Of a stretch of 64,000 nt of DNA, positions 25,123-33,532 are shown piece by piece. The position numbers were made by a program, and so were the translations under genes. This stretch comes from Streptomyces sp. TLI_235 (GTDB taxonomy: Bacteria > Actinomycetota > Actinomycetes > Streptomycetales > Streptomycetaceae): assembly GCA_002300355.1 (NCBI GenBank), contig NSGV01000001.1, positions 3,286,001 to 3,350,000 of the forward strand. The letters run 5' to 3'. The stretch's first letter is position 1. The number at the start of each line of letters is the position of its first letter. The notes beneath the pieces are model-generated. The model was not told where the DNA came from, made no database searches, and saw only the letters and a list, made by a program, of their open reading frames with translations.

Positions 25123-25941
25123 TCATGCACCCGATGCGCGGCCCGATCCGCCGGTCGGCCCGTCGCTCGGCCCGCCGTCCGGCGCACGGTCGAGCGCGGC
25201 CAGCCCGTCGAGCACGCGCGCCAGGCCGAAGGCGTAGGCGTGGGCCGCGCTGGAGGCGGCGCCGTGGGCCTCGCCGGCCGCGGTGCCGATCCGGGCGGCG
25301 GTGGGGAAGCGCTCCGGGTCGAAGACCTTGGCGAGCAGGTCGGCGTTGCCTGCCCACCACTGCTCGTCGCTCATCGCGCTCTCCTGCTCGGCGGCCCGTT
25401 CGTCGGCGGCGGCCCGGGCGCAGCTCTGCACGAAGCCGAGGACGAAGGAGAGGGCGGCGTCGGTCTCGACGTCGCCGAGGCCGAGCCCCTCGAGGGCGCG
25501 CAGCTCGTACTCGTACTTGGCCATCAGGCCGGGGCCGAGCGGGGGGCGGCCGGTGGCGACCTCGGCGACCCAGGGGTGGGCGGCGTACAGGGCGGCGTTG
25601 TCGTCGGCGACGGCGGCGGCCCGGGCCCGCCAGCCGCCGTCGGCGGGGGTGCGGCGGGGCATCGCGGCGTAGACGGTGTCGAGCATCAGGTCGAGCAGTT
25701 CGGCCTTGCCCGGCACGTAGGTGTAGAGCGCCATCGGGGACAGGCCGAGCCGTTGGGCGACGGCGCGCATGGTGACGGCGCCGACGCCCTCGGCGTCGGC
25801 GAGGCCGATCGCGGCGGCGGCGATCTCCGGCACCGTCCTGGCCTGCCGGGGGCCGCGGCGGCCGGACGGGACGCCGCCCCCGCCCCAGAGCAGCGCGAGG
25901 GTGCGCGCCGGGTCGCCTGCACTGCTGCGGTCGGTCACCAT
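25123..25941 (-). CDS. TetR/AcrR family transcriptional repressor
   Basis: 272-aa DNA-binding regulator. The HTH at ~45-85 reads IGLADAEGVGAVTMRAVAQRL then LSPMALYTYVPGKAELLDLM, followed by a TetR_C-type ligand-binding domain (to ~230) and a Gly/Ser/Pro-rich tail. It carries the N-terminal LLWG segment seen in the TetR subgroup. It is divergent from a DUF5701-like gene, and the 69 bp between the two starts contain a 9-bp inverted repeat around the likely promoters, so it very probably represses both genes. Inducer unknown. Confidence 0.92.
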   Translation of the reverse strand: MVTDRSSAGDPARTLALLWGGGGVPSGRRGPRQARTVPEIAAAAIGLADAEGVGAVTMRAVAQRLGLSPMALYTYVPGKAELLDLMLDTVYAAMPRRTPADGGWRARAAAVADDNAALYAAHPWVAEVATGRPPLGPGLMAKYEYELRALEGLGLGDVETDAALSFVLGFVQSCARAAADERAAEQESAMSDEQWWAGNADLLAKVFDPERFPTAARIGTAAGEAHGAASSAAHAYAFGLARVLDGLAALDRAPDGGPSDGPTGGSGRASGA

Positions 25942-25964
25942 GGCCGGAATTCTTCCACCGCCAA

Positions 25965-25999
25965 TCTCCGTACTGTGTACAGTGTACTTAGTACGGAGA
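25965..25999. promoter_or_regulatory. Palindromic TetR operator
   Basis: TCTCCGTAC at 25965-25973 and its exact complement GTACGGAGA at 25991-25999 flank 17 bases that themselves contain repeated GTAC units (TGTGTACAGTGTAC). It lies between the divergent repressor (start 25941) and the DUF5701-like gene (start 26011) and ends 11 bp from the latter's ATG, which suits repression of both. Confidence 0.8.
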
Positions 26000-26010
26000 T
26001 GAGGAGGCGC

Positions 26011-26619
26011 ATGACCGAGTTCGACCGACAGCTGCAGCGGCTGACCGACCTGGGCTACCCCGCCCTGGCCGGCCTGCCCGAGGACGACTTCACCGCCATG
26101 CTCGAACCGCTGCGCGCGGCGGCCGGCCCCGTCGCGCCGCCCGACGGCGGCGGGGTCCCGTTCGTGCTGGTGGTGACCCGGGAGCTGGTGCCGATCGAGC
26201 GGACGGTGCCGCTGACCGCGCTGGCCGGCCGCAGCCGCCCCGGGATCGTGGACCGGCACTACCCCGAGGGCGACCTCGCCCGGTTCACCCCGACCGTGCC
26301 GCTGCCGGGCGGCCGGGCCTACCTGCTGCGGGACGTCGACCGCGGCGAGGAGTTCTGCGGCGCCGTCCCCCGGGACGCGCTGGCCGCCGTCGCCGAGCGC
26401 GGCCGCACCCCGCTGACGATCGAGGAGGGCGTCGCCGTGGTCACCCAGTACCCGGAGCTGCTCGCCACCAACAGGTGCTTCTCGCTCGGCGCATCGCGCT
26501 GCGGGGACCGCCGGGTACCCGCGCTGTGGATCAGCGGGGGCGCGCCCAAGCTCGGCTGGTGCTGGGAGGGCAATCCGCACAGCTGGCTCGGCATGGCCTC
26601 GGCAGGCGACCGGGCCTGA
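26011..26619 (+). CDS. DUF5701-like family protein
   Basis: 202-aa cytosolic protein of unknown function. It begins MTEFDRQLQRLTDLGYPALAG and contains VPFVLVVTRELVPIERTVPL, FTPTVPLPGGRAYLLRDVDRG and, near the C-terminus, ATNRCFSLGASRCGDRRVPALW with conserved Cys and Trp residues. I recall this pattern from proteins labelled DUF5701 in actinobacteria; that name is from memory and unchecked. GAGGAGG precedes ATG 26011 by three bases. The divergent TetR gene and shared operator imply that an unknown ligand controls it. Its stop is 2 bp from that of the convergent exporter gene. Confidence 0.7.
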   Translation: MTEFDRQLQRLTDLGYPALAGLPEDDFTAMLEPLRAAAGPVAPPDGGGVPFVLVVTRELVPIERTVPLTALAGRSRPGIVDRHYPEGDLARFTPTVPLPGGRAYLLRDVDRGEEFCGAVPRDALAAVAERGRTPLTIEEGVAVVTQYPELLATNRCFSLGASRCGDRRVPALWISGGAPKLGWCWEGNPHSWLGMASAGDRA

Positions 26620-26621
26620 AC

Positions 26622-27902
26622 TCAGCCGCGTCCCGCCGACGGCACGGCCTGCGCCGCCGGCGGGACGGGCAGCGTCGCCCGGGCCGACCGCCGCCCCGCG
26701 GCCCGCAGGAAGAGGCCGAATGAGGCCGCACCGAGCACCGCCGCCGCACAGATGAACCAGCCCAGCCCCGCCAGGTCGCCCTGCGGCAGCCGGCTGGACA
26801 GGAAGATCCCGACCGAGGCCGCCGACAGTTGCAGCGCGCCCATCAGCCCGGAGGCCGCACCGGCCGTGGAGCGGAAGTTCGTCACGCCCGCGCTCATCGA
26901 CAGCGGCAGCAGGAAGCCGTTGCCGAGGGTCAGCACCGGCATGAAGGCGAGCACCAGCAGGTTCCACGGGTAGCCGACCCCGGTCAGGCCCAGCACCAGT
27001 ACCAGCAGCGATCCGAGCACGAAGAACCGGTGGCCGCGCCAGAGCAGCGGGTCCACCGCCCGGGTGCGCACCAGCCGCCGCGACCACAGGTTGCCCAGCA
27101 CGTAGGAGACGGACACCGTGATGTAGCAGTAGCTGGTGGCGGTGGTGGACAGCCCCATCCGCTCGAAGATCAGCGGTGAGGCCGCCAGGTAGCCGAAGTA
27201 GCCGCCGTACGCCACGCACAGGTTGCCGGTGTACGCCCAGAACAGCGGCTCCCGGGCCAGCCGCGGGTAGGCGCGCAGGGTGGCGCCGAGGCGCTTGGCC
27301 CGGCGCTCCGCGGGCAGGCTCTCCGGCACCGCCGCGACCACCGCGACCAGGGTGGCCAGGCCGATCACCGCGGTCGCCACGAACGGCGCCCGCCAGCTGA
27401 CGTACTCGGTCAGGTAGCCGCCGACCAGCGGCGCGACCGACGGGGAGACACCCACGATCGGCATGATCGTGGTGAACACCCGGGCGGCGTCCTTCTCCTC
27501 GTACAGGTCGCCGATCACCGCCCGGCCGACCACCATGCCGGCGCCCGCGCCGAGCGCCTGCAGCAGCCGGCCCGCGGTGAACAGCACCACGCCGGTGGAG
27601 GCCGCGCAGAGCAGTGAGGCCGCGGTGAACAGGGCGAGCCCGGCGACGATCACCGGCCGGCGCCCCCAGCGGTCGGAGAGCGGGCCGTACAGCGCCTGGG
27701 CGACCGCGATGCCGATCACGAAGGCGCTGAACGTCCACTGCACCGAGGCGACCGAGGTGCCGAGGGCGTGCGCGGCCACCGGGATGCCGGGCAGGTTGAT
27801 GTCGGAGGCGAACAGGCCGCTCGCGCTGAGCGATACCAGGACGGCGAGCAGCAGGCCGCGCGCGGGCGCGGCCTGGCGGGCCGACGGTTGACCGGTCGTC
27901 AT
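26622..27902 (-). CDS. Bcr/CflA-type MFS efflux transporter
   Basis: 426-aa major facilitator with 12 predicted helices. The Bcr/CflA pattern is clear: SASGLFASDINLPGIPVAAHALG in helix 1, the MFS motif A GPLSDRWGRRPVIVAG, QALGAGAGMVVGRAVIGDLYEE in helix 4, and SPSVAPLVGGYLTEYVSWRAPF as motif C. Family members export drugs, sulfonamides and small peptides. It is the last gene of the six-gene coupled operon; its ATG overlaps the preceding stop (ATGA). By position it should export the product or toxic intermediate of that pathway, or confer self-resistance; this is inference. Confidence 0.92.
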   Translation of the reverse strand: MTTGQPSARQAAPARGLLLAVLVSLSASGLFASDINLPGIPVAAHALGTSVASVQWTFSAFVIGIAVAQALYGPLSDRWGRRPVIVAGLALFTAASLLCAASTGVVLFTAGRLLQALGAGAGMVVGRAVIGDLYEEKDAARVFTTIMPIVGVSPSVAPLVGGYLTEYVSWRAPFVATAVIGLATLVAVVAAVPESLPAERRAKRLGATLRAYPRLAREPLFWAYTGNLCVAYGGYFGYLAASPLIFERMGLSTTATSYCYITVSVSYVLGNLWSRRLVRTRAVDPLLWRGHRFFVLGSLLVLVLGLTGVGYPWNLLVLAFMPVLTLGNGFLLPLSMSAGVTNFRSTAGAASGLMGALQLSAASVGIFLSSRLPQGDLAGLGWFICAAAVLGAASFGLFLRAAGRRSARATLPVPPAAQAVPSAGRG

Positions 27903-28789
27903 CGGGACGGGCTCCCTTCGGGGGTGAGCATGAGGGCCGGGACGTCACGGGTGACCTCGCGGATCCGCTCGTCGGTCAGGCCGAAGTCGGTGAACCACGA
28001 ACGGGTGAGCTCCAGCCAGCTGTCGATGTCGGGCTGGGAGGGCTGGCCGAGGTCGGAGCTGTACAGCGCCCGGGGCAGCGCGGTGACCACCTTGCGGACG
28101 TCCTCCTCGTCCTGGTAGCCGAGCAGGCGGGTGAGCGCGGTCTGCTCGGTGTAGACCATCGGGGCCTCGGCCAGCTCGACCAGCTGCTCGTAGCGCAGCC
28201 CGGTCAGCGGGTTGGCGGGCTGGTTGAGCATCAGCGCGGGGATACCGGTGTCCACCGCGGCGTCGACCAGTCGGCGGACCTCCTCCGCCGAGGCGTGCCC
28301 GGTGGAGACCACGAAGTCCAGGTCGCGGGCCATCCGCAGGATCTCCAGCACCGCCGGCTTCAGCCGGCCCTGCTCGTCGGAGACGGTGAGCGGGGCGATG
28401 CCGTGGTCCGCCAGGTGCGGGTGGCAGGGCCGCCGGACGAGGGTGCTGCGGTGGCTGCGGCCGGTCACCGTCGGCAGGTGGACGACCAGGCGCACCCCGG
28501 TGCCCTCGCCGTGCCGGTACACCGCGCCGAGGACGGCCTGCGGGTCGAGGCCGCCCGCGGTGCTGTTGAGCACCAGCGAGCCGGAGACCGGCAGGCCCAT
28601 GGCGCGCAGTTCGCGGCTCTGCGCGACCGTGCAGCCGAGGTGGTTCTTCAGCACCACCCAGCCGCCGTGCCAGGCGTAGCGCCTGGCGGCCCGCAGGGCG
28701 GTGTGCCGGCGCAGGTAGGCGTCCGGGTCGGCGTGGTAGTGGACGTCGACGAAGGCCGCGGCGGACGGCCCTGCCTCAGTGGCCTGCAT
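27899..28789 (-). CDS. DUF6282-type metal-dependent hydrolase (amidohydrolase-like TIM barrel)
   Basis: 296-aa protein resembling what is annotated as DUF6282 (name from memory). Candidate metal ligands are visible in barrel order: FVDVHYHADP (HxH) at the N-terminus, LKNHLGC (~50), TGHAS (~165) and SSDLGQ (~250). These match an amidohydrolase/PHP-like site, suggesting hydrolysis or decarboxylation of a small carboxylic compound. No membrane or signal sequence. It overlaps the RraA-like gene upstream by 14 bp and the exporter downstream by 4 bp, so its role belongs to the same pathway. Substrate unknown. Confidence 0.75.
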   Translation of the reverse strand: MQATEAGPSAAAFVDVHYHADPDAYLRRHTALRAARRYAWHGGWVVLKNHLGCTVAQSRELRAMGLPVSGSLVLNSTAGGLDPQAVLGAVYRHGEGTGVRLVVHLPTVTGRSHRSTLVRRPCHPHLADHGIAPLTVSDEQGRLKPAVLEILRMARDLDFVVSTGHASAEEVRRLVDAAVDTGIPALMLNQPANPLTGLRYEQLVELAEAPMVYTEQTALTRLLGYQDEEDVRKVVTALPRALYSSDLGQPSQPDIDSWLELTRSWFTDFGLTDERIREVTRDVPALMLTPEGSPSR

Positions 28790-29552
28790 CGGCGACCGCC
28801 TCCTCGGCCGCGCGGGTGCCGTGCGCGTCCTCCCAGGGCCGGTCGTAGCGGAAGGCGGCCCGGGCCTCGTCCAGCCGGGAGCCGCCGGCGACGGCGGCCC
28901 GGATCCGGGCCTCCGTGCGCTCCACGTTCTCGGCGCGGGCGACCACCTCGGCCAGCCGGGCGCGCGGCACCACGAGGGCGCCGTTGTCGTCGGCGAAGAC
29001 CAGGTCGCCGGGGGCGACGGCCGTGCCGCCGACGGTCAGCTCCACCTGGGTGCGGTCCAGTTGCATCCGGTTCTTGCCGCTGACCATGGTGACGCCGGTG
29101 CTGAACAGCGGGTACCCGGCCGCCCGGATCTCGCGGACGTCGCGGGCGCTGCCGTGCAGCACGGTGCCGCGCACACCGGCGGCCTGCGCCACCCCGGTGA
29201 GCAGCGAGCCCCAGCTGGTGCAGTCGGTGCTGCCGGCGTTGTCGACCACGACGACCGAGCCGGCCGGGACCTCGTCGAGGTAGTCGGCGGCGTTCCGGAA
29301 GCCGGTGGCCTCGCCGACCGGCCGGTAGCGGACGGTCCAGGCCGGTCCGAAGGCGACCGCGCCGGGCACCCGGGCGGCGACGCCGGGCAGCACCCCGGTG
29401 ATGCCGAGGCTGTCGAGGGCGTCGGAGAGCGCCGCGGTGTCCAGCAGGGCGAGCCGGGCGGCGAGCTCGGGGGCGAGCGCGTGCGGCTCGCCGACGGTGC
29501 CGGCGGTGCCGGCCGGGACGGTCTCGGTCGGACGGTGGTCAGCGGTGGGCAT
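28776..29552 (-). CDS. RraA-family aldolase/decarboxylase (HMG aldolase-like)
   Basis: 258-aa protein of the RraA / 4-hydroxy-4-methyl-2-oxoglutarate aldolase family. TAALSDALDSLGITGVLPG marks the N-terminal helix, WTVRYRP and VVVVDNAG the core, and GVRGTVLHGSARDVREI carries the Gly...Arg-Asp motif that binds pyruvate enolate and divalent metal in catalytic members; true RraA RNase inhibitors lack activity. It is therefore likely to be an active class II pyruvate aldolase or oxaloacetate-type decarboxylase. It overlaps the dehydrogenase fusion gene upstream by 14 bp and the DUF6282 gene downstream by 14 bp. The N-terminal ~25 residues are a polar extension. Confidence 0.85.
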   Translation of the reverse strand: MPTADHRPTETVPAGTAGTVGEPHALAPELAARLALLDTAALSDALDSLGITGVLPGVAARVPGAVAFGPAWTVRYRPVGEATGFRNAADYLDEVPAGSVVVVDNAGSTDCTSWGSLLTGVAQAAGVRGTVLHGSARDVREIRAAGYPLFSTGVTMVSGKNRMQLDRTQVELTVGGTAVAPGDLVFADDNGALVVPRARLAEVVARAENVERTEARIRAAVAGGSRLDEARAAFRYDRPWEDAHGTRAAEEAVADAGH

Positions 29553-31728
29553 CGGCGGTCTCCCCGGTCAGGGCGCGCAGCACGCTCCAGGCGATGAACT
29601 CGGCTGCGCAGTCGGATACTTCGGGCCCACGGCGGGGCACGGTGAGGGTGTGGCTGCGGACGGCGCCGGCCCGGGTGACGGTGCACCGCATGTCCAGCGA
29701 TCCGGTCCACTCCCCGGGTGCGGGCTGCGGGCCCTCGGCCCGGGCCCGGACCTCGACCGGCTCGCCCGCCGGGTCGGCGAGCCGGGCCAGCAGCCGTTCG
29801 GCCGCGCCGCCGCTCAGGGTGTCGTCCAGCTTGAGGGCGAACCCGGGTGCGGCGGCGGCGAGTTCCTCGGCGGCCGTCAGGCCGCGGCGGCTCACCACGT
29901 AGCCGGCGAGCAGCGCCTCGACCTCCTCGGCCGCGGCGGCCGGGGCCTCCGGCGGGAGGGTGATGTCGAGGTACGGGTAGTGCCAGCGGTAGCCGGCGGT
30001 GCGGCCGGGCAGGTGGGCGGTGAGCACCCGGTCGACGCCGGCGGCGACGTCCGCCTCGATCAGGCCGAGGGTGCGCCAGCGGGCGCGTTCGGCGGCGGGC
30101 GCCGCGGGGAAGTCCCGGTCGAGCAGGGTGCGCAGCATCGGCAGGCACTCCTTGGGCGGCCCGGGGAGCATCACCACGCGGGTGCGGCCGAGGCGGGTCA
30201 CCGAGCCCCAGGCGGTGCCGTCGGGGTTGGGCAGCAGGGTGCTGTCCTGCGGGAAGAGCGCCTGCCGCTCGTTGTCGGCGTGCACGGTGAGGCCGAAGCG
30301 CCGCAGCCGCTCGGTGACGGCCTGCCAGGCCTCCTCGCGGTGCTCCAGCGGGAGGCCTAGCGCCTGGGCGACGCCCTGCCGGGTGCGGTCGTCGGAGGTG
30401 GGGCCGAGTCCGCCGACCACCAGCAGCAGGTCGCCGCCGAGGAGTTCGCGGACGGCGCCGGTGATCTCGGCCAGGCCGTCGCCGACAGTGCGCCGGGCGG
30501 TGGTGCGCAGGCCGTGGGCGGCGGCCAGCTTGGCGGCCTCGGCGCCGTTGGTGTCGACGACGTCGCCGTTCAGCAGTTCCTCGCCGACGGTGAGGATCGC
30601 CGCGGTCGGCTGCGGGGCGGGCGCGGCGAGGGCGCGCAGGATCGCGTCGGCGCTCTCCCGGGTGCCGGCGGTGCCGCCGAGGTCGTAGGTGAGCGTCTCG
30701 CCGCGGCGCAGTACCTCGCGGACGGCACGCGGGATCTCCCGGGCGGCCTCGTCCAGGCCGAGGTGCTCCAGCATCAGGGCGATGGTGAGGGCGGTGGCGG
30801 CGGGGTTGGCGCGGTCCCGTCCGGCGAGGTGGGGGGCACTGCCGTGGACGGGTTCGAAATAGCTGCCGTGCTCGCCGATGTTGCCGCTGGGGGCGAGGCC
30901 GAGTCCGCCCATGACGCCGCCGCCGAGGTCGGAGAGGATGTCGCCGAACATGTTCTCGGCGACGATCACGCCGAACCGTTCGGGGCGGCGCACCATCCAG
31001 AGCGCGACGGCGTCGACGTTGTGCACCTCGGCCTCGATCTCCGGGTACTCGGCGGCGACGCGTTCGAGGATCTCCCGGGCGAAGTCGCCGCTGTGGCGGA
31101 GCACGTTCGGCTTGTCGGCCCAGGTGAGCCGGGTGTGGCCGTGCCGGCGGGCGTGGTCGAAGGCGAACCGGAGCAGCCGTTCGATGCCGTGGCGGGTCGT
31201 CAGGCGCAGCGAGACGGCGGTGCCGTCGGGGCCGGAGGCGGTGGCGTTGGGGTGGTCGGCGACGTGCCGGCGCAGCGGTTCGGGGACGCCGGCGCCGGCG
31301 TGGTCGTAGCCGGCGTAGAGGCCCTCGGTGTTCTCCCGGATCACCGTGAACCGGTAGGGCAGGCCGCGGCCGAGGTGGTTCTCGACCGGCCGGATGTTGG
31401 CGAACAGGCCGAGTCGCTGGCGCAGTTGGATGACCGGGGAGACGTAGGCGGGCGGGTCGGCGCGCAGGTGGTCGGCGAGTTCGGCGCGGGCCTCGCGCAG
31501 TGGCTTGCTGGTGATCGCGCCGAGCAGGCAGGTGTCGGTGCGGTCGATGAGGTCCCAGGTGCGTCGGGGGACGGGGTCGCCCTCCTCGCGCCAGCACTCC
31601 CAGCCGATGTCGCCGTGGATCAGTTCGACGGGGGCGCCGACCGTGTCGAGGACGGGCAGGACGGCCTCGACGACCTCGCGGCCGATGCCGTCGCCGGGCA
31701 GGACGGCGATCTTCTTGACGTTGCTCAC
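29539..31728 (-). CDS. Fusion: isocitrate/isopropylmalate-type dehydrogenase + CinA/MoCF domain
   Basis: 729-aa single frame joining two enzyme families. Residues ~1-365 form a beta-decarboxylating dehydrogenase: [25 protein letters not shown], the catalytic Lys in WADKPNVL, Asp in [20 protein letters not shown], and the NAD(P) loop [11 protein letters not shown] then [11 protein letters not shown]. Residues ~375-540 form a CinA N-terminal (MoCF-like, COG1058) domain: [45 protein letters not shown]. About 190 further residues follow. Neither half is visibly broken. The GTG at 31728 overlaps the stop of the preceding gene (GTGA). Hydroxy-diacid oxidation is expected for the first half; pyrophosphate or NAD-related hydrolysis is the known activity of CinA relatives. 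I know of no such fusion. Confidence 0.88.
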   Translation of the reverse strand: MSNVKKIAVLPGDGIGREVVEAVLPVLDTVGAPVELIHGDIGWECWREEGDPVPRRTWDLIDRTDTCLLGAITSKPLREARAELADHLRADPPAYVSPVIQLRQRLGLFANIRPVENHLGRGLPYRFTVIRENTEGLYAGYDHAGAGVPEPLRRHVADHPNATASGPDGTAVSLRLTTRHGIERLLRFAFDHARRHGHTRLTWADKPNVLRHSGDFAREILERVAAEYPEIEAEVHNVDAVALWMVRRPERFGVIVAENMFGDILSDLGGGVMGGLGLAPSGNIGEHGSYFEPVHGSAPHLAGRDRANPAATALTIALMLEHLGLDEAAREIPRAVREVLRRGETLTYDLGGTAGTRESADAILRALAAPAPQPTAAILTVGEELLNGDVVDTNGAEAAKLAAAHGLRTTARRTVGDGLAEITGAVRELLGGDLLLVVGGLGPTSDDRTRQGVAQALGLPLEHREEAWQAVTERLRRFGLTVHADNERQALFPQDSTLLPNPDGTAWGSVTRLGRTRVVMLPGPPKECLPMLRTLLDRDFPAAPAAERARWRTLGLIEADVAAGVDRVLTAHLPGRTAGYRWHYPYLDITLPPEAPAAAAEEVEALLAGYVVSRRGLTAAEELAAAAPGFALKLDDTLSGGAAERLLARLADPAGEPVEVRARAEGPQPAPGEWTGSLDMRCTVTRAGAVRSHTLTVPRRGPEVSDCAAEFIAWSVLRALTGETADAHR

Positions 31729-32471
31729 GCTGCCAGTTCCTCCAGGAACCGTCCGACGGCGGCGGCCGTGAACGGCGGGTTGTCGGCTTGGGGTCGCATG
31801 CCGGCGCCGGGCACCGGGGTGCTGTGCCGGTGCGGCGGGCGCGGCGGGACGCCGTGTCGGCCGGTGACGAGTTGGGAGTGCTCGCCGTACAGGTGGAGCA
31901 GGGGACCGTCGAGCCGGGGTTCGGCGGCGCCGAGGTCGAGTCCGCGCAGCAGTGGCAGGCCGCGGGCGAGGCGGGTGCTGCCGGGCGAGGCGGGTGCGGG
32001 GACGGGGGTGGTGCGGGGCGGTTCGCCGGCGCCGGTGGCGGGGGCGACGCGGTGCTCCAGCAGGGCGAGCGCCGCGTCGAGGTCGCCGGCTGCGGCGAGC
32101 GCGGAGATCGCGCCGAGCCGCTCGTCGAGCTCGGCGTCGGCGCGCATCGGGGCGGAGATCAGCAGCGCCGGGGTGCCGCGGAAGGCGGGCCGGGCCAGCA
32201 GGTCGAGCGCGGTGGCGCCGCCGAGGGCGGCGCCGGCGATCAGGTCGGGCCGTCCGTCCGCGGCGAGTTCGGCCGCCCAGTGGTCGGCGGCGGCCGTGAA
32301 GTCGGGCCGGTCGGCGGAGAGTGTGTCGTACACCGTCACCCGGTAGCCGGCCGCGGTGAGCAGGCCGGTGACCGGCCCGAGGAACGCGCCGCCGTCCCAC
32401 ACCGGCATGGCCGGTGCGAGGACTGCGGCGCGCTTCGGGCCGTCACCGACCGTGCGACGTGCGTCGGTCAC
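31725..32471 (-). CDS. Alpha/beta-hydrolase-fold protein lacking the catalytic Ser and His
   Basis: 248-aa alpha/beta-hydrolase. The fold is recognisable from APAMPVWDGGAFLGPVTGLL, YRVTVYDTLSADRPDF, LLHLYGEHSQLV and the end VPGAGMRPQADNPP...VGRFLEEL. The nucleophile elbow, normally G-x-S-x-G, reads GAALGG (Ala at ~82), and the catalytic His expected in PGAGHRPQ is Met. Both losses sit in otherwise well-kept motifs, so the protein is probably not a hydrolase. It may be a lyase, binding protein or structural partner. ATG 32471 overlaps the stop of the DRE-TIM gene (ATGA) and its own stop overlaps the next GTG. Cytosolic, no signal peptide. Confidence 0.82.
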   Translation of the reverse strand: MTDARRTVGDGPKRAAVLAPAMPVWDGGAFLGPVTGLLTAAGYRVTVYDTLSADRPDFTAAADHWAAELAADGRPDLIAGAALGGATALDLLARPAFRGTPALLISAPMRADAELDERLGAISALAAAGDLDAALALLEHRVAPATGAGEPPRTTPVPAPASPGSTRLARGLPLLRGLDLGAAEPRLDGPLLHLYGEHSQLVTGRHGVPPRPPHRHSTPVPGAGMRPQADNPPFTAAAVGRFLEELAA

Positions 32472-33406
32472 GCGGCCGCCCTTGCGTTCCTGGCGAGTTC
32501 GGTCGCGGAGTCGAACAGGGCGCCGATGCCGTCACCGCGCAGCCGGGCGCGGTGCTCGACCGTGAGGTCGAACCAGCCGAGCAGCAGGTCGGGCAGCGGC
32601 AGTTCGGGGCTGGCCTCGGGGATCTCGCGGCGGAGCTTCTCGGCGAGGGCGAGCGCGGAGCCGAGGTCGTAGCGGGCGGTGCCGTGCTGCCGGATCAGGT
32701 AGGCGAGCCACTGCTCGGTGATCAGGTTGCCGGGGCCCTTGCCCATGCCGAGGACCGAGGAGTCGATCCAGGTGGCGCCGGCCTCGGTCGCGGCGATCGC
32801 GTTGGCGAGGGCGAGGCCGAGGTTGTTGTGCGCGTGCAGGCCGATCTCGCAGTCGACGACGTGACCGACGGCGGTGACCAGGCGGTGGGTGTCGGCGGGC
32901 AGCAGGCTGCCGTTGGAGTCGGCCAGGTAGACCACGTCCGCGCCGAGTTCGGCGGCGTCGGCGGCGACGTGCACGAGCTGCCGCCGGGAGTGGTGGGTGA
33001 CCCGGGTGAGGTTGATCGCGGTGGTGAAGCCGAGCTGCTTGGCGCGGGCCAGGGTGGCGAGCGCGGGTGCCGGCGCGGAGGCGTCGGCGCAGATGCGCAG
33101 CAGTCTGGCGCCCGCCTCGTGGACGGCGGCGAGGTCGTCGTCGTCGGTGTTGTGCGGGTGGAGGATGACGCAGACCCGGTCGGGGCCTATCGCGTCGGCG
33201 GCGGCGCGGATGAACGCGTCGTCCCCCCGGCCGGTGAGACCGATGTCCGGGATCGGTTTGAAGGAGCCGTTCCGGTAGGCGATCTCGATCCATTCGACGC
33301 CGGCCTCGGCGCTGGTCCGCGCGTGGTCGAGCGCGTAGCCGAGTGGGAAGTCGAAGTTGTTGCGGTATCCGCCGTCACGGAGTGTGACGTCGATGTTCGT
33401 GAGCAC
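32468..33406 (-). CDS. DRE-TIM metallolyase / aldolase (HMGL-like, DmpG-type)
   Basis: 312-aa TIM-barrel lyase, first gene of the six-gene operon. The DRE-TIM signature is at the N-terminus (IDVTLRDGGYRNNFDF, catalytic Arg-Asp and first metal ligand); VEWIEIAYRNGSF, VVYLADSNGSLLP and the metal-binding HAHNN (~200) follow. The Leu-regulatory C-terminal domain of isopropylmalate synthases is absent, so HMG-CoA-lyase, 4-hydroxy-2-oxovalerate-aldolase or short Claisen-condensing relatives are the nearest types. The sequence reads DGGYRNN rather than the DGEQ/DGMH of classical members. GTG 33406 has AAGGAG four bases upstream. Substrate unknown; the operon suggests a branched hydroxy-acid or oxo-acid. 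Confidence 0.85.
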   Translation of the reverse strand: MLTNIDVTLRDGGYRNNFDFPLGYALDHARTSAEAGVEWIEIAYRNGSFKPIPDIGLTGRGDDAFIRAAADAIGPDRVCVILHPHNTDDDDLAAVHEAGARLLRICADASAPAPALATLARAKQLGFTTAINLTRVTHHSRRQLVHVAADAAELGADVVYLADSNGSLLPADTHRLVTAVGHVVDCEIGLHAHNNLGLALANAIAATEAGATWIDSSVLGMGKGPGNLITEQWLAYLIRQHGTARYDLGSALALAEKLRREIPEASPELPLPDLLLGWFDLTVEHRARLRGDGIGALFDSATELARNARAAA

Positions 33407-33532
33407 CTGTCTCCTTGGTGGCGTACATGATGCCCATCCCCCTGCGGGATGTGCGGTCCCTCTGGGAAACCACCCCACCACCGGCAGTGACCGCGATCAA
33501 CGGCCATTCCTCACACGAACCGATCGTCCGGA
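33407..33532. promoter_or_regulatory. Leader of the six-gene operon, probable LysR target
   Basis: 126 bp between the LysR stop and the operon start, both on the minus strand. A 6-bp inverted repeat CATCCC/GGGATG with 5-base loop sits at 33435-33451 and could form a hairpin in the leader. GATCGGTTCGTGTGAG and TTGATC-type stretches near 33500-33530 (minus strand) are A/T-richer and may hold the promoter, but no T-N11-A LysR box could be defined with confidence. Confidence 0.4.

Noticed and set aside
31729..32400. Open frame upstream of the dehydrogenase-CinA fusion that would lengthen it by 224 codons
   Set aside because: The dehydrogenase family begins at GTG 31728; the extension runs antisense-like through another frame of the alpha/beta-hydrolase gene and has an Arg-rich composition.
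26622..33406. The operon as a phosphonate or classical leucine-type pathway
   Set aside because: There is no PEP mutase, aconitase/isomerase or full-length isopropylmalate synthase, so neither assignment is supported.
33415..33480. Short leader peptide before the DRE-TIM gene
   Set aside because: An in-frame extension exists but has no ribosome binding site and no runs of a single regulatory amino acid.
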